From Planctomycetota bacterium (GTDB lineage Bacteria; Planctomycetota; Planctomycetia; Planctomycetales; Planctomycetaceae), in NCBI GenBank assembly GCA_014584345.1, contig JACTNB010000021.1:248001-312000 (forward strand): a DNA stretch of 64,000 nt, read 5' to 3'. A program made the position numbers and the translations under genes. Shown here one piece after another: positions 24,776 through 33,454 of this stretch. The first letter of the stretch is position 1; each line of letters starts with the position of its first letter. The notes under the pieces were generated by a model. That model did not search any database. It had not been told where the DNA came from and worked only from the letters and a program-made list of their open reading frames with translations.

Positions 24776-26338
24776 ATGCGAAGTTGCCTGTTTCTATTGC
24801 TGGTGTTCTGTTCGTGCTCTCTTGCGGAAGCCGCCGGGAAACCGAATTTGCTGTTCATTTTCACGGATGACCACGCGACCAATGCCATGAGCTGCTACGG
24901 CTCGAAAATCAATTCCACGCCTCACCTGGATCGCATCGCGGCGGAAGGGATTCGGTTTGATCATTGTTATTGCACGAATTCCATTTGTGGCCCCTCTCGG
25001 GCAGTCATCTTGACAGGAAAATACAGCCACAAAAACGGCTTCCTGCGAAATGGCAACCGGTTTGACGGACATCAGGTGACATTCCCCAAGTTGCTGCGAG
25101 CAGCCGGTTATCAAACGGCAATGATCGGCAAGTGGCATCTGGGAGAACATCAAGAGCCGACGGGGTTCGATTATTCCGAAGTATTGATCGGGCAGGGTAA
25201 CTATTATAATCCCCTCATGTTGCGCGATCCGCGAGGGACTGGCGAGCGGGAGAAGATTCAGCACACCGGGTATACCACCGATATCATCACCGATCTGGCG
25301 TTGAATTGGTTGAAGCAGGATCGCGACCCGACAAAGCCTTTTCTGTTGATGTACCAGCATAAGGCCCCCCACCGGGAATGGGCCCCCAGCCCGGCCTATT
25401 TCGATCTGTACGAGGACGTCGAGATCCCCGAACCCGCAAATCTGTTCGATGATTATTCCGGCCGTGGGACAGCCGCGCGCACGCAGGATATGTCCATCGA
25501 GAAGACCATGACGCCCCGCGATTTGAAGCTGACTCCTCCTCCGTATTTGAACGCGGAGCAACTCGAGGTCTGGAACCGCGCGTATGAACCACGTAATCAG
25601 GCCTTTCGCGAGGCAAATCTGGAGGGAGCAGCGCTGGTTCGCTGGAAATATCAGCGATACATCAAGGATTATTTGCGCTGCATTGCCTCGGTGGACGACA
25701 ACGTGGGGCGGATGCTGCACTACCTGGAGGAATCCGGACAGGCCGAGAACACCGTGGTAATATACTCCTCCGATCAGGGATTTTTCCTGGGGGAACATGG
25801 CTGGTTCGACAAGCGTTTCATGTACGAGGAATCGTATCGTCAACCCCTGTTGATCCGCTGGCCGGGAGTTGTCGCGCCGGGACGTGTCAGCAAGGATCTG
25901 GTTTCGAACGTCGATTTCGCGCAAACCATGCTGGAAATGGCGGGCGTCACCCCGCCGGGTGACATGCAGGGACGCAGCCTGGTTCCGCTCCTCAAGGGGG
26001 CGACTCCCGCGGACTGGCGGAAATCGCACTACTACCAATATTACGAATTCGAAGCGAATCAGCGGACGCCACACATGGTTCGTCGTCACCGCGGAGTCCG
26101 CACGGACCGCTACAAGCTGATTCACTTTTACAATCTGGGCGAATGGGAATTGTATGATCTCCAGCGCGACCCCGCCGAGATGAACTCCGTGTATGGAGAC
26201 CCTGCCTATGCCGAGGTGCAGGCGAAAATGACAGCTGAATTGGAGCGCCTGGCTACGGAACTGCAGGTGCCCGATGACAGCGGCAGCGTGCCACGCGATC
26301 CTCCCATTTTGCAGGCCCCCCTCAAAAAAAGGCAATAA
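24776..26338 (+). CDS. Secreted formylglycine-dependent sulfatase
   Basis: The 520-residue product has a signal peptide (CLFLLLVFCSCSLAEAAG). The N-terminal metal ligands are in FIFTDDHATNAMSCYG (Asp31-Asp32). The modification site CGPSR lies at residues 71-75, where Cys71 becomes formylglycine, followed by LTGKYSHKNG. GKWHLGEH and the second aspartate motif IYSSDQGFFLGEHGWFDKR complete the active site. Such enzymes remove sulfate from glycans such as carrageenan, fucoidan or mucin; the substrate cannot be told. The ATG at 24776 is chosen for GGAG at nine bases and for the signal peptide. The Nramp-like transporter gene follows by 104 bases. Confidence 0.93.
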   Translation: MRSCLFLLLVFCSCSLAEAAGKPNLLFIFTDDHATNAMSCYGSKINSTPHLDRIAAEGIRFDHCYCTNSICGPSRAVILTGKYSHKNGFLRNGNRFDGHQVTFPKLLRAAGYQTAMIGKWHLGEHQEPTGFDYSEVLIGQGNYYNPLMLRDPRGTGEREKIQHTGYTTDIITDLALNWLKQDRDPTKPFLLMYQHKAPHREWAPSPAYFDLYEDVEIPEPANLFDDYSGRGTAARTQDMSIEKTMTPRDLKLTPPPYLNAEQLEVWNRAYEPRNQAFREANLEGAALVRWKYQRYIKDYLRCIASVDDNVGRMLHYLEESGQAENTVVIYSSDQGFFLGEHGWFDKRFMYEESYRQPLLIRWPGVVAPGRVSKDLVSNVDFAQTMLEMAGVTPPGDMQGRSLVPLLKGATPADWRKSHYYQYYEFEANQRTPHMVRRHRGVRTDRYKLIHFYNLGEWELYDLQRDPAEMNSVYGDPAYAEVQAKMTAELERLATELQVPDDSGSVPRDPPILQAPLKKRQ

Positions 26339-26442
26339 CGGCAACGTGTTGAAATTCGAACGAGTCGGGGGAGAACTGCGTCACGTCTCCCCGTGGATGG
26401 GCATCAGGGAATATCGGCATTGAGACAAAGGCGTCCGCATTG

Positions 26443-27696
26443 ATGACAGACTCATTTCCCGAAACGGGTATCCGCCGCTTGTTCTCCCGGATCGGTCCCG
26501 GCCTGGTGGTGGCGTGCGTCTGCATTGGCCCGGGCAGTATCCTGACCAGTTCGAATGTAGGGGCCACCAGTGGATATTCAAAATTGTGGGTCGTGGCGGG
26601 AGCCGTGGCCTTCATGATGGCCTACACCATACTGGCGATGAAACTCGGCGTGGTGACACAGCGATCCGCCTGCAGCGTCATTGCCGAGCAGGGGGGGCGA
26701 GGGTTGAGCCTGTTGCTGGGCCTGTTTGTTTTCTTTATCGCGGCGGCGTATCAGTTCGGGAATAACCTGGGGGTGCATTCCGCGATCAACGATTATTATC
26801 CCAGCCGCTATTGGGTGGTGCTGTTCAATGGGCTGGCGCTGCTGTTTTTGTTTGGTTTTCGGAATTTGTATCGCGTGCTGGAAACGGTAATGACCGTGTT
26901 TGTCGGGCTGATGCTGCTGGCATTCGCCATCAATCTCTGCTTCGCCCGTCCCGATCCCGTGGCGATCGTCTCCGGCTTGAATCCTTTGGGTTCCGCTACC
27001 GATCTGGGACTGCCACTAATGGGATTGGTGGGAACCACTCTGGTGATGTCGAATGCATTTTATCAGTCGTATCTGGTGCGATTTCGAGGCTGGTCGGAAA
27101 AGGATCTTTCGAAGGGCATGTTCGATTCCTGTGTTGGCTCGGTGGTAATCGCGCTGATTACCATGATGATCCTGTGCACCGCGGCTGCCGTGTTTCATGG
27201 GGCCGAAGGGGAAATTCAGTTGAAGACCGTGGCGGATGTCGGTCGACAACTGGAGCCATTTTTCGGCACGACGGGGCGCGTGGTGTTCAGCGTGGGTTTG
27301 TTTTCGGCTGCGTTCAGTTCGTTCGTGGTCAATTCCATGGTGGGCGGATTCGTGCTGTCGGATGCACTGCAACTGGGGAGCGATCCCGCGCAGCGGGCAC
27401 CGCGTCTGGCGACGGCCTTCGTGCTGCTGACGGGGATGGGAGTCGCGTTGTGGATGATACTTTCCGAGGCCGGGCAACCGGTCGGCTTGATCGTTGCGGC
27501 ACAGGTCGCCACGGTTGTCGCCGCGCCGTTGATTGCCGCAGTCCTGCTTTGGTTGACGAATAAACCAAGTGTCATGGGCGCGCATTGCAACGGCATCGTC
27601 TTGAATCTGTTTGCGGGTGTCGGCTTGATCGTGCTGTTGTTGATGTCCGCGAATATCATTGTGAATCAGGTGTTGCCACGCCTGGGATGGTTGTAG
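26443..27696 (+). CDS. Nramp-related metal ion transporter with altered binding motif
   Basis: This 417-residue polytopic protein of about 11 helices has the Nramp repeat plan: GPGLVVACVCIGPGSILTSSNVGATSGYSKLW in the first helix and LVGTTLVMSNAFYQSYLVR in the sixth. The metal-coordinating DPGN motif is GPGS here, and the helix-6 motif MPHN is MSNA, so two of the standard Mn/Fe ligands are gone. It may carry another ion or substrate, as other divergent Nramp relatives do. The ATG at 26443 directly follows an in-frame TTG and is the natural start. A GNAT acetyltransferase gene follows by 38 bases, so the two are probably co-transcribed. Confidence 0.8.
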   Translation: MTDSFPETGIRRLFSRIGPGLVVACVCIGPGSILTSSNVGATSGYSKLWVVAGAVAFMMAYTILAMKLGVVTQRSACSVIAEQGGRGLSLLLGLFVFFIAAAYQFGNNLGVHSAINDYYPSRYWVVLFNGLALLFLFGFRNLYRVLETVMTVFVGLMLLAFAINLCFARPDPVAIVSGLNPLGSATDLGLPLMGLVGTTLVMSNAFYQSYLVRFRGWSEKDLSKGMFDSCVGSVVIALITMMILCTAAAVFHGAEGEIQLKTVADVGRQLEPFFGTTGRVVFSVGLFSAAFSSFVVNSMVGGFVLSDALQLGSDPAQRAPRLATAFVLLTGMGVALWMILSEAGQPVGLIVAAQVATVVAAPLIAAVLLWLTNKPSVMGAHCNGIVLNLFAGVGLIVLLLMSANIIVNQVLPRLGWL

Positions 27697-27734
27697 CCGT
27701 GGGAACCAGGAGCAAGAAACCAGGGAGGGAAGGT

Positions 27735-28217
27735 ATGCGGATACGCGCGATGCAGGCGGAGGATCTGCCCCGCATGCAGGAAATCACGGTGGCGGCCTTT
27801 GAACACGTTTCGATAGACCAGCGCATCGATCAGACCTTTGGTGAACTGAATGGGCACGACTGGCGGTGGCGGAAGGGGCAAGCCATCGTGCAGGACTGGC
27901 AACGCGAGCCCGAGGGCTTGTTTGTCGCGGAACAGGCAGGGCTGGTGGTGGGGGGGATCACTACCTGGCACGATGCAGCCGCCGGCATCGGGTACATCCC
28001 GAATCTGGCGATTGATGCAGCCTATCGCGGCCAGGGGATCGGCCGCCAGCTGCTGGAATATGCGATCGATCGCTTTCGTGACCTGGGTCTGTCGCTGGCT
28101 CGTATCGAAACGCTGGCGCACAACGAAGTGGGCGACCATTTGTATCGTTCACTCGGTTTTCAGGAAGTTGCCAGACAAATTCACTTTGCCATGAAAATTC
28201 CCGGCAGCGAGGCCTGA
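27735..28217 (+). CDS. GNAT-family N-acetyltransferase
   Basis: The 160-residue product has the GNAT fold in order: MRIRAMQAEDLPRMQEIT at the N-terminus, beta strand GLFVAEQAGLVVGGITTW, and the acetyl-CoA loop YIPNLAIDAAYRGQGIGRQLLEYAIDRF (Q/R-x-x-G-x-G/A as RGQGIG). LSLARIETLAHNEVGDHLYRSLGFQEVARQ closes it, typical of RimI-like or small-molecule acetyltransferases. The substrate is unknown. Although the frame is open upstream into the transporter gene, the ATG at 27735 has AGGGAGGGAAGG just before it. It follows the Nramp-like gene by 38 bases. Confidence 0.9.
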   Translation: MRIRAMQAEDLPRMQEITVAAFEHVSIDQRIDQTFGELNGHDWRWRKGQAIVQDWQREPEGLFVAEQAGLVVGGITTWHDAAAGIGYIPNLAIDAAYRGQGIGRQLLEYAIDRFRDLGLSLARIETLAHNEVGDHLYRSLGFQEVARQIHFAMKIPGSEA

Positions 28218-28426
28218 TTGCGGAAAAAGCAGACGACTTGCTATCGTTTCTCAAATGGCCGGTAGAGTCCGAAAGGGTCGTGACATGCCAGCAGCGAGCC
28301 ATTGATCCAGTCCGCCCGATCCCCGGCGTCCCTGGGTAACAGCGTAAAATCGTGTTAGTGTGTTCCGAGAATTGCCTGTGTATGTCGCGGGCACGATGGC
28401 GGAACTGGGTGTAAAGGAATCTCCCG

Positions 28427-29620
28427 TTGACTGAATTCTGGTTTGCCCTCGGCTGCCTGCTGCCGGCGTTCGCCGTTTCGGTGCTGGTTACCCGGTTGAT
28501 GATCTCCGTGGCTCCGTTGTGCGGACTGGTGGATCAACCCGCGGCGAGGAAAGTGCATACCACGCCCACCCCTCTGGGGGGGGGCATGGGGATTGTGTGC
28601 GGCGTGGTGCTCCCGTTGGCCTTGGCTCATCTGGTTGTATATGGCCTGGCGCAAGGCTATGGTCCGGTCGAGTGGGTGCCACCGACCTTGCAGCAGCACT
28701 TGAGCGGCATGTTGTATCGTACCCCTCAACTGTGGAGCATTCTGATTGCAGGCCTGTTGCTGTCGGTGATGGGATTGCTGGATGATGTGCATCCCACCTC
28801 CTGGAAATTACGCCTGCTGGTTCAGGTTCTGCTGGCAGCCGGGGTGGTTTGGTCGGGAATTCGGATCACGCTGTTTCTCGGTTCTCCCCTGCCGGGCGCG
28901 GTGTTGACAGTCTGCTGGCTGGTGTTTTTGATCAACTCCTTGAATTTCCTGGATAACATGGATGGCCTTACCGGGGGAATCAGCCTGATTGCCTCGTTGT
29001 TCTTTGCGGGGATCATGCTGACACAAACCGCCGAGCCACGCTGGCTGGTGGCGGGCATGTTGCTGGTCATCGCGGGATCCTGCGCGGGATTTCTGATCTG
29101 GAATTGGTCACCCGCACGAATTTTCATGGGAGATTCCGGCAGCACGTTTCTAGGGTTGATGCTGGGTTGCCTGACCGTGCTGGGTACCTATTACGACGAA
29201 ACGTCCCACGATACCCATGTCATTCTGGCCCCCCTCTGCGTGTTGGCTGTTCCGCTGTACGACTTTATCAGCGTAATGCTGATTCGCTTCAAGCGGGGTT
29301 TGAGTCCGTTTCAACCCGATAAAAATCACTTCTCGCATCGCCTGGTCGATCTGGGACTGACGCGCAAGAACGCCGTGCTGACGATTTATTTATGTACCAT
29401 TCTGACCGGTATGGCGGGGCTGTTACTGTATCGCCTGCCGGGGTGGGGATCCGCTTGGGTAATTATCGTCATGGTGGCTTGCGTGCTCTGGGTCATCGCG
29501 ATCCTGGAGACCGCGGGACGTCGAGCCGCGCGGCAGACGCACCGGGCGTCCGCTGTTCCCACGGTCGAGGATGACGCGGCCTCGGGTTCACGAATCGAGG
29601 CGAGCGATGAAACGCGGTGA
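28427..29620 (+). CDS. Polyprenyl-phosphate sugar-1-phosphate transferase (MraY/WecA family)
   Basis: The 397-residue product has about 10-11 membrane helices and the family's cytoplasmic motifs: VHTTPTPLGGGMGIV, the Asp pair LLDDVHP, NFLDNMDGLTGG, IFMGDSGSTFLGL and the histidine motif KNHFSHRL. These enzymes move a sugar-1-phosphate from a UDP-sugar to undecaprenyl phosphate, starting O-antigen, teichoic-type or exopolysaccharide chains. The start is a TTG at 28427 (GGA upstream); the first ATG is at 28498 and would cut the first helix, so TTG is preferred. The O-antigen-ligase-like gene overlaps its 3' end by 14 bases, which points to one operon for a surface polysaccharide. Confidence 0.9.
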   Translation: MTEFWFALGCLLPAFAVSVLVTRLMISVAPLCGLVDQPAARKVHTTPTPLGGGMGIVCGVVLPLALAHLVVYGLAQGYGPVEWVPPTLQQHLSGMLYRTPQLWSILIAGLLLSVMGLLDDVHPTSWKLRLLVQVLLAAGVVWSGIRITLFLGSPLPGAVLTVCWLVFLINSLNFLDNMDGLTGGISLIASLFFAGIMLTQTAEPRWLVAGMLLVIAGSCAGFLIWNWSPARIFMGDSGSTFLGLMLGCLTVLGTYYDETSHDTHVILAPLCVLAVPLYDFISVMLIRFKRGLSPFQPDKNHFSHRLVDLGLTRKNAVLTIYLCTILTGMAGLLLYRLPGWGSAWVIIVMVACVLWVIAILETAGRRAARQTHRASAVPTVEDDAASGSRIEASDETR

Positions 29621-31892
29621 AACAGCAACCGTACATTCCCCCCGCGGAGAGCCTCTCCCCGGGCCGGCAGGGAGCGCCTCTGTTTCCGATGGACGATTAT
29701 CGACCTGCCTGATGGTGTCGTGCTGCCTGGTCTGGTGCAGACTTTTGATGCCGGCGGAATCGGCGGCACGGGGTGACACCGCGCTGGTGGTCTTCGCCTG
29801 GTGCCTGTTTACCAGTTTTGTGTGCTGGTGGCAGTGGCGTAATGCGGAGCGAATCCCCTTGCGAATCGATGGAATCGATCTCTGCCTGGCGGTGATCTGC
29901 CTGATGCCCATGCTTAGCACCCTGGCCCTCTGGTTAACCGGAGGGCAACTTCGCAACGCGGTGAATATGTCGTGGGAGTGGCTAGGCTGTCTGCTGGCGA
30001 TTGTGTGGTGCCGCCAGTTGTGGCGTCGTCTGTCCGGAGATCTGCCTCCGCGACTGTTATTGGCGCTGGGGATTGCGCTGAGCGTGCAGGGGATTTATCA
30101 GCATCATGTGCAACTTCCGGCGGCACGCGCGAGTATTTTGCCTCTGGTTCAAGATTGGCGGGAGTTGCAGCAGTCATTGGAGCAGGAGACCGGTTCTGCG
30201 TTTCTCCGGCAGCGGCAACTGGAGAAAAAGGCGGAGCTGGAACGACGGCTCTATGCGAACGGGATTCCCACGGACGCGCGGGGGCAGGACGTTTTTCTGC
30301 AACGTCTGGGGAGCACCGAACCTTTCGCGTTCTTCGCATTAACAAACACCCTGGCGGGAGTGCTGACCGTCTGCCTGATCTTTCTGTGCGACGCCGGCAC
30401 GAGACTATTTACCGGGTCCACGCTGGCGGAGGGGCATTCCTGGAGGAGGGGTCTGTGCCTGCTGCTCCCGTTGGCCCTGGTGGGGTATTGTCTGTTGTTG
30501 ACGAAAAGTCGAACGGCCTGGCTGGGATGCGTGGTGGGGGGCAGTTATCTGCTGATAGCCATGCTTCTGCAACATCCACGACAGCGCAGGCTTGTGCTGA
30601 AGCTGGGGGCTTGCGTGATCCTGGTGGGGTTGGGCCTGCTGGTCGTCACCTGGGGGCTTGGCGGAGTAGATACCGAAGTGTTGACGGAAGCGGGCAAATC
30701 GCTCCGCTATCGCGGAGAATACTGGTCCGCCAGCAGTACGATGTTAGCAGACCAGTGGTGGCTGGGCGTCGGCCCTGGCAATTTTCGCCAGAATTACCTG
30801 GCCTACAAGCTGCCGGAATCGAGCGAGGAAATACTGGATCCGCATAACCTGCTACTGGATGCCTGGGCAAATGGAGGCGTGCTGGGATTACTTGGCACAT
30901 TGGCGTTGCTGTTCGGGGTGTGTCATCAGGCCCTGCGTCAGTTTCGTGCAGCCGAGACGAGCGCATCCCCCGCGGAGAAGGATTTCCCTGTGAAAACACG
31001 CTGGCCCTGGCTGGGTCTGGGCACGGTCGCCGTTCTGGCCAGTCTGCTGGCCAGTCCCAGGGTGTCCCCGTTATTGGAAGAAATTCTGGTGACCACCCTG
31101 GTGGCGGGTATCGGACTGGCTTGCCTGAGCGTACTCCCCACGGCCTCGGAGCGGTGCAAGCGGGCCTGGTCCGCGGCGGCACTCGCGTTGCTGATTCATC
31201 TACTCGGCGCGGGGGGGTTCTCGATGCCGATTATCCTGCAACTACTGTTACTACTCGGGCTAACCTGGTATCTGCCGGGGAACTGGGGGGGCGAACTGCG
31301 GCAGCGTGCCTTGCCAATCGTCGCGGGGGTGTGTCTTTGCCTGGCGGCAACAGGCTGGTGGGGTGTGATAGCCCCCGATCTGGCTTCCATACAGACGGAA
31401 GCGGAGTTGACGTCGTCTCGATCCGCAAAGGAAAGTTTTGCCATTTTGAAACGCTGGACCGAGGCGGATCGACTCTCTCCCGACCCTTGGATGCAGTTAA
31501 GCCAGTTCCAGCAGGCCGAGGCGGAGCGGAACCGTGATGCGACACTGCTGCGCGAGGCGATTGCCTCTCAGCAGCAAGCCATAGTACGTGATCCCAGGAA
31601 CTATTCGGGATATCGCCTGCTGGCAGGATTGGAACGGCGCTTGGCGGACTGGACCGGAGATGCCGAGGCGGGTTCGCGGGCCATTCAAGCCCAGAAAATG
31701 GCCATCGCACGTTATCCTCATTTAGCGAATTTGCACCTCGAACTGGCTCGATATCTCGAATCGGCTGGCCGACAAAATGAAATTCCCTCCATTGCCAGCG
31801 AAGCGTTACGTTTAGATGCAATCAATCAGAAGGCCGGGCATCCCGATCGCCTGCTGCCGGAAGCAGATCTGATTTGGCTGAAAAAATGGTGA
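29607..31892 (+). CDS. O-antigen ligase/polymerase-like membrane protein with C-terminal TPR
   Basis: The 761-residue product has about 12 helices. The Wzy/WaaL signature region is LTKSRTAWLGCVVGGSYLLIAML and, on the large periplasmic loop, GPGNFRQNYL, then DPHNLLLDAWANGGVLGLLG with the conserved DPHN histidine. A helical, TPR-like tail follows the last membrane segment (about 620-761: SAKESFAILKRWTEADRLSPDPWMQLSQF, AIVRDPRNYSGYRLLAGLERR). Family members ligate or polymerise glycan chains on lipid carriers. I take the ATG at 29607 (GAGG six bases upstream), which overlaps the transferase stop; an ATG at 29571 is possible. It probably works with the upstream sugar-phosphate transferase. Confidence 0.85.
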   Translation: MKRGETATVHSPRGEPLPGPAGSASVSDGRLSTCLMVSCCLVWCRLLMPAESAARGDTALVVFAWCLFTSFVCWWQWRNAERIPLRIDGIDLCLAVICLMPMLSTLALWLTGGQLRNAVNMSWEWLGCLLAIVWCRQLWRRLSGDLPPRLLLALGIALSVQGIYQHHVQLPAARASILPLVQDWRELQQSLEQETGSAFLRQRQLEKKAELERRLYANGIPTDARGQDVFLQRLGSTEPFAFFALTNTLAGVLTVCLIFLCDAGTRLFTGSTLAEGHSWRRGLCLLLPLALVGYCLLLTKSRTAWLGCVVGGSYLLIAMLLQHPRQRRLVLKLGACVILVGLGLLVVTWGLGGVDTEVLTEAGKSLRYRGEYWSASSTMLADQWWLGVGPGNFRQNYLAYKLPESSEEILDPHNLLLDAWANGGVLGLLGTLALLFGVCHQALRQFRAAETSASPAEKDFPVKTRWPWLGLGTVAVLASLLASPRVSPLLEEILVTTLVAGIGLACLSVLPTASERCKRAWSAAALALLIHLLGAGGFSMPIILQLLLLLGLTWYLPGNWGGELRQRALPIVAGVCLCLAATGWWGVIAPDLASIQTEAELTSSRSAKESFAILKRWTEADRLSPDPWMQLSQFQQAEAERNRDATLLREAIASQQQAIVRDPRNYSGYRLLAGLERRLADWTGDAEAGSRAIQAQKMAIARYPHLANLHLELARYLESAGRQNEIPSIASEALRLDAINQKAGHPDRLLPEADLIWLKKW

Positions 31893-32207
31893 AGACCGGC
31901 GAAACCTCCAACAGATTCCGTTGTCCGACGTAATTCAAACAAAACAGGGCATTTTCTATACCCCACTGTATCGGCTTGCGGTACGCAAACAGGTTCTGCC
32001 AGGCGGCACCGATTCGGCCCAAATGTACACTTCAACCCCTGCTCCCCCCCCTCATCGGACAAGGACTTCGGGCGGCAGGGAAAAAAGGGCAAACAGCCCG
32101 ATGTATTCCGAAGGAGACGGAAAAGTTACCCGCGATCTTCACGAACTGGCGGCCATGTCTTAGGATATGGACACCTAAGGCAAATGCCTTTTTTTTGATC
32201 CCAGATT
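31893..32207 (+). other. Intergenic region with terminator-like hairpin
   Basis: This is 315 bases between the O-antigen-ligase-like gene and the DUF1573 lipoprotein gene. No gene was recognised. The one clear signal is the hairpin with T-run at 32177-32196. The next gene begins only 11 bases after it, so the hairpin may be part of that gene's leader. Confidence 0.5.
32177..32196 (+). terminator. Terminator-like hairpin with eight T, or attenuator of the DUF1573 gene
   Basis: AAGGCA AA TGCCTT is followed directly by further T residues (eight T in all, 32189-32196). The stem is short (5-6 bp) but the shape is that of an intrinsic terminator. It is 285 bases past the upstream stop codon and 11 bases before the annotated start at 32208. 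It therefore either ends a long 3' tail or regulates the next gene. Confidence 0.45.
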
Positions 32208-33365
32208 ATGCGAGATAAACGAATCGCCATGATGCCGAAGATTTTGTCGAGTTCTGTTTCCCTTCTCATGTTTCTGTGCCTGCTCCAGGCGATGGGATGC
32301 CAGGATTCGGATTTGATGGTGAAGCAATCCGAACCCGTGGAAGAACCCACCGATCAGATGGACAATCCCCCCAAGGTAGTGATTGACGAACCTCAATTTG
32401 ATTTTGGAGCCATGGAAGTCGGCGGGAAGGGGAGTCACGAATTCGTGATCCGCAACGATGGGACCAGCACGCTGACCCTGAAGAAGGATCGTTCCACCTG
32501 CAAATGCACCATCGCCGACTTTGACGAATTGGAAGTCCCCCCCGGGGAATCGACCACGGTTCGCCTCGATTGGGAAGCCAAGGTGCTGGATACCAGTTTC
32601 AGCCAGGCGGCCTACATCAAAACCAACGATCCCCTGAGGGAGGAGATCGAGCTGCGCGTAACCGGTCGCGTCGACCAGGAATTCGACGTCACCCCCGCCG
32701 GCATGTGGAGCTTGGGGGAAATGGCCGCTGACAAGCCGACGGAATTTTCGGGACGCGTTACGTCGAATGTGGTCGAGCAGTTGACCTACATCGGGTTTGA
32801 GTGCGGCAATCCGCTGGTTAAAGTGGAATTTACCCCCCTGACGGCCGAGGAATTGCGGGATCTGGGGGTCAAGCAGGGCTTTGCGATCAAGGGCCGCGTG
32901 GAACCAGGGTCTCCGATTGGCCAGTTTTCCGAAACGGTGACGGTGAAGCTGGAGTCTCAGGGCCAGGAGAAATTCGCGATTCTGGGACTGCAAGGGTATT
33001 ACTCCGGGCCGATGCAGATTGTCGGTCCGCTGGGCTGGAAGGCCTCGGAAATGATGATGGTGCTGGGTCGATTTTCGGCCCGGGAGGGGAAGAAGGTGAC
33101 GCTGTCCCTGTTCGTGCGGGATAATTCCGGTCCCCCCATCGAAATTGTGGAACTGAACTGTAACCCCTCGTTCGTGAAAGTCGATCTGGTCAAGGACGAG
33201 AAATTCAAGGCGGACAATCGCGAGCGTTATGAGTTGACGATTGAAATTCCCGCAGGCTCTCCCTCGGTTGCCCACGAAAAGGAAAACATGGGAAAAATCC
33301 TGATCAAGACCAACAACTCGCTGGTGCAGGAAATGAGCATCAGCCTGAACATGATTTCCTACTGA
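32208..33365 (+). CDS. DUF1573-domain protein, probable lipoprotein
   Basis: The 385-residue product has a hydrophobic N-terminus ending LLQAMGC, a plausible lipobox with Cys31. A DUF1573 domain follows at about 55-160 (VVIDEPQFDFGAMEVGGKGSHEFVIRNDG, STCKCTIADFDELEVPPGESTTVRLDW). This immunoglobulin-like fold often occurs in secreted planctomycete and bacteroidete proteins. The rest looks like a second, divergent beta-sandwich of the same type. The start may be 32208 or the ATG pair at 32229/32232; neither has a strong ribosome-binding site. The tetrahaem protein follows by 89 bases on the same strand, and this pairing suggests a shared envelope complex. Confidence 0.82.
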   Translation: MRDKRIAMMPKILSSSVSLLMFLCLLQAMGCQDSDLMVKQSEPVEEPTDQMDNPPKVVIDEPQFDFGAMEVGGKGSHEFVIRNDGTSTLTLKKDRSTCKCTIADFDELEVPPGESTTVRLDWEAKVLDTSFSQAAYIKTNDPLREEIELRVTGRVDQEFDVTPAGMWSLGEMAADKPTEFSGRVTSNVVEQLTYIGFECGNPLVKVEFTPLTAEELRDLGVKQGFAIKGRVEPGSPIGQFSETVTVKLESQGQEKFAILGLQGYYSGPMQIVGPLGWKASEMMMVLGRFSAREGKKVTLSLFVRDNSGPPIEIVELNCNPSFVKVDLVKDEKFKADNRERYELTIEIPAGSPSVAHEKENMGKILIKTNNSLVQEMSISLNMISY

Positions 33366-33454
33366 CCATGAGTCAATAGTGATCACGTATAATTTGATCC
33401 GGCGGCCCCACTGATGGAGTTGCGTTCCCCACCAAAGCAAGGGATTGTTTTGTC

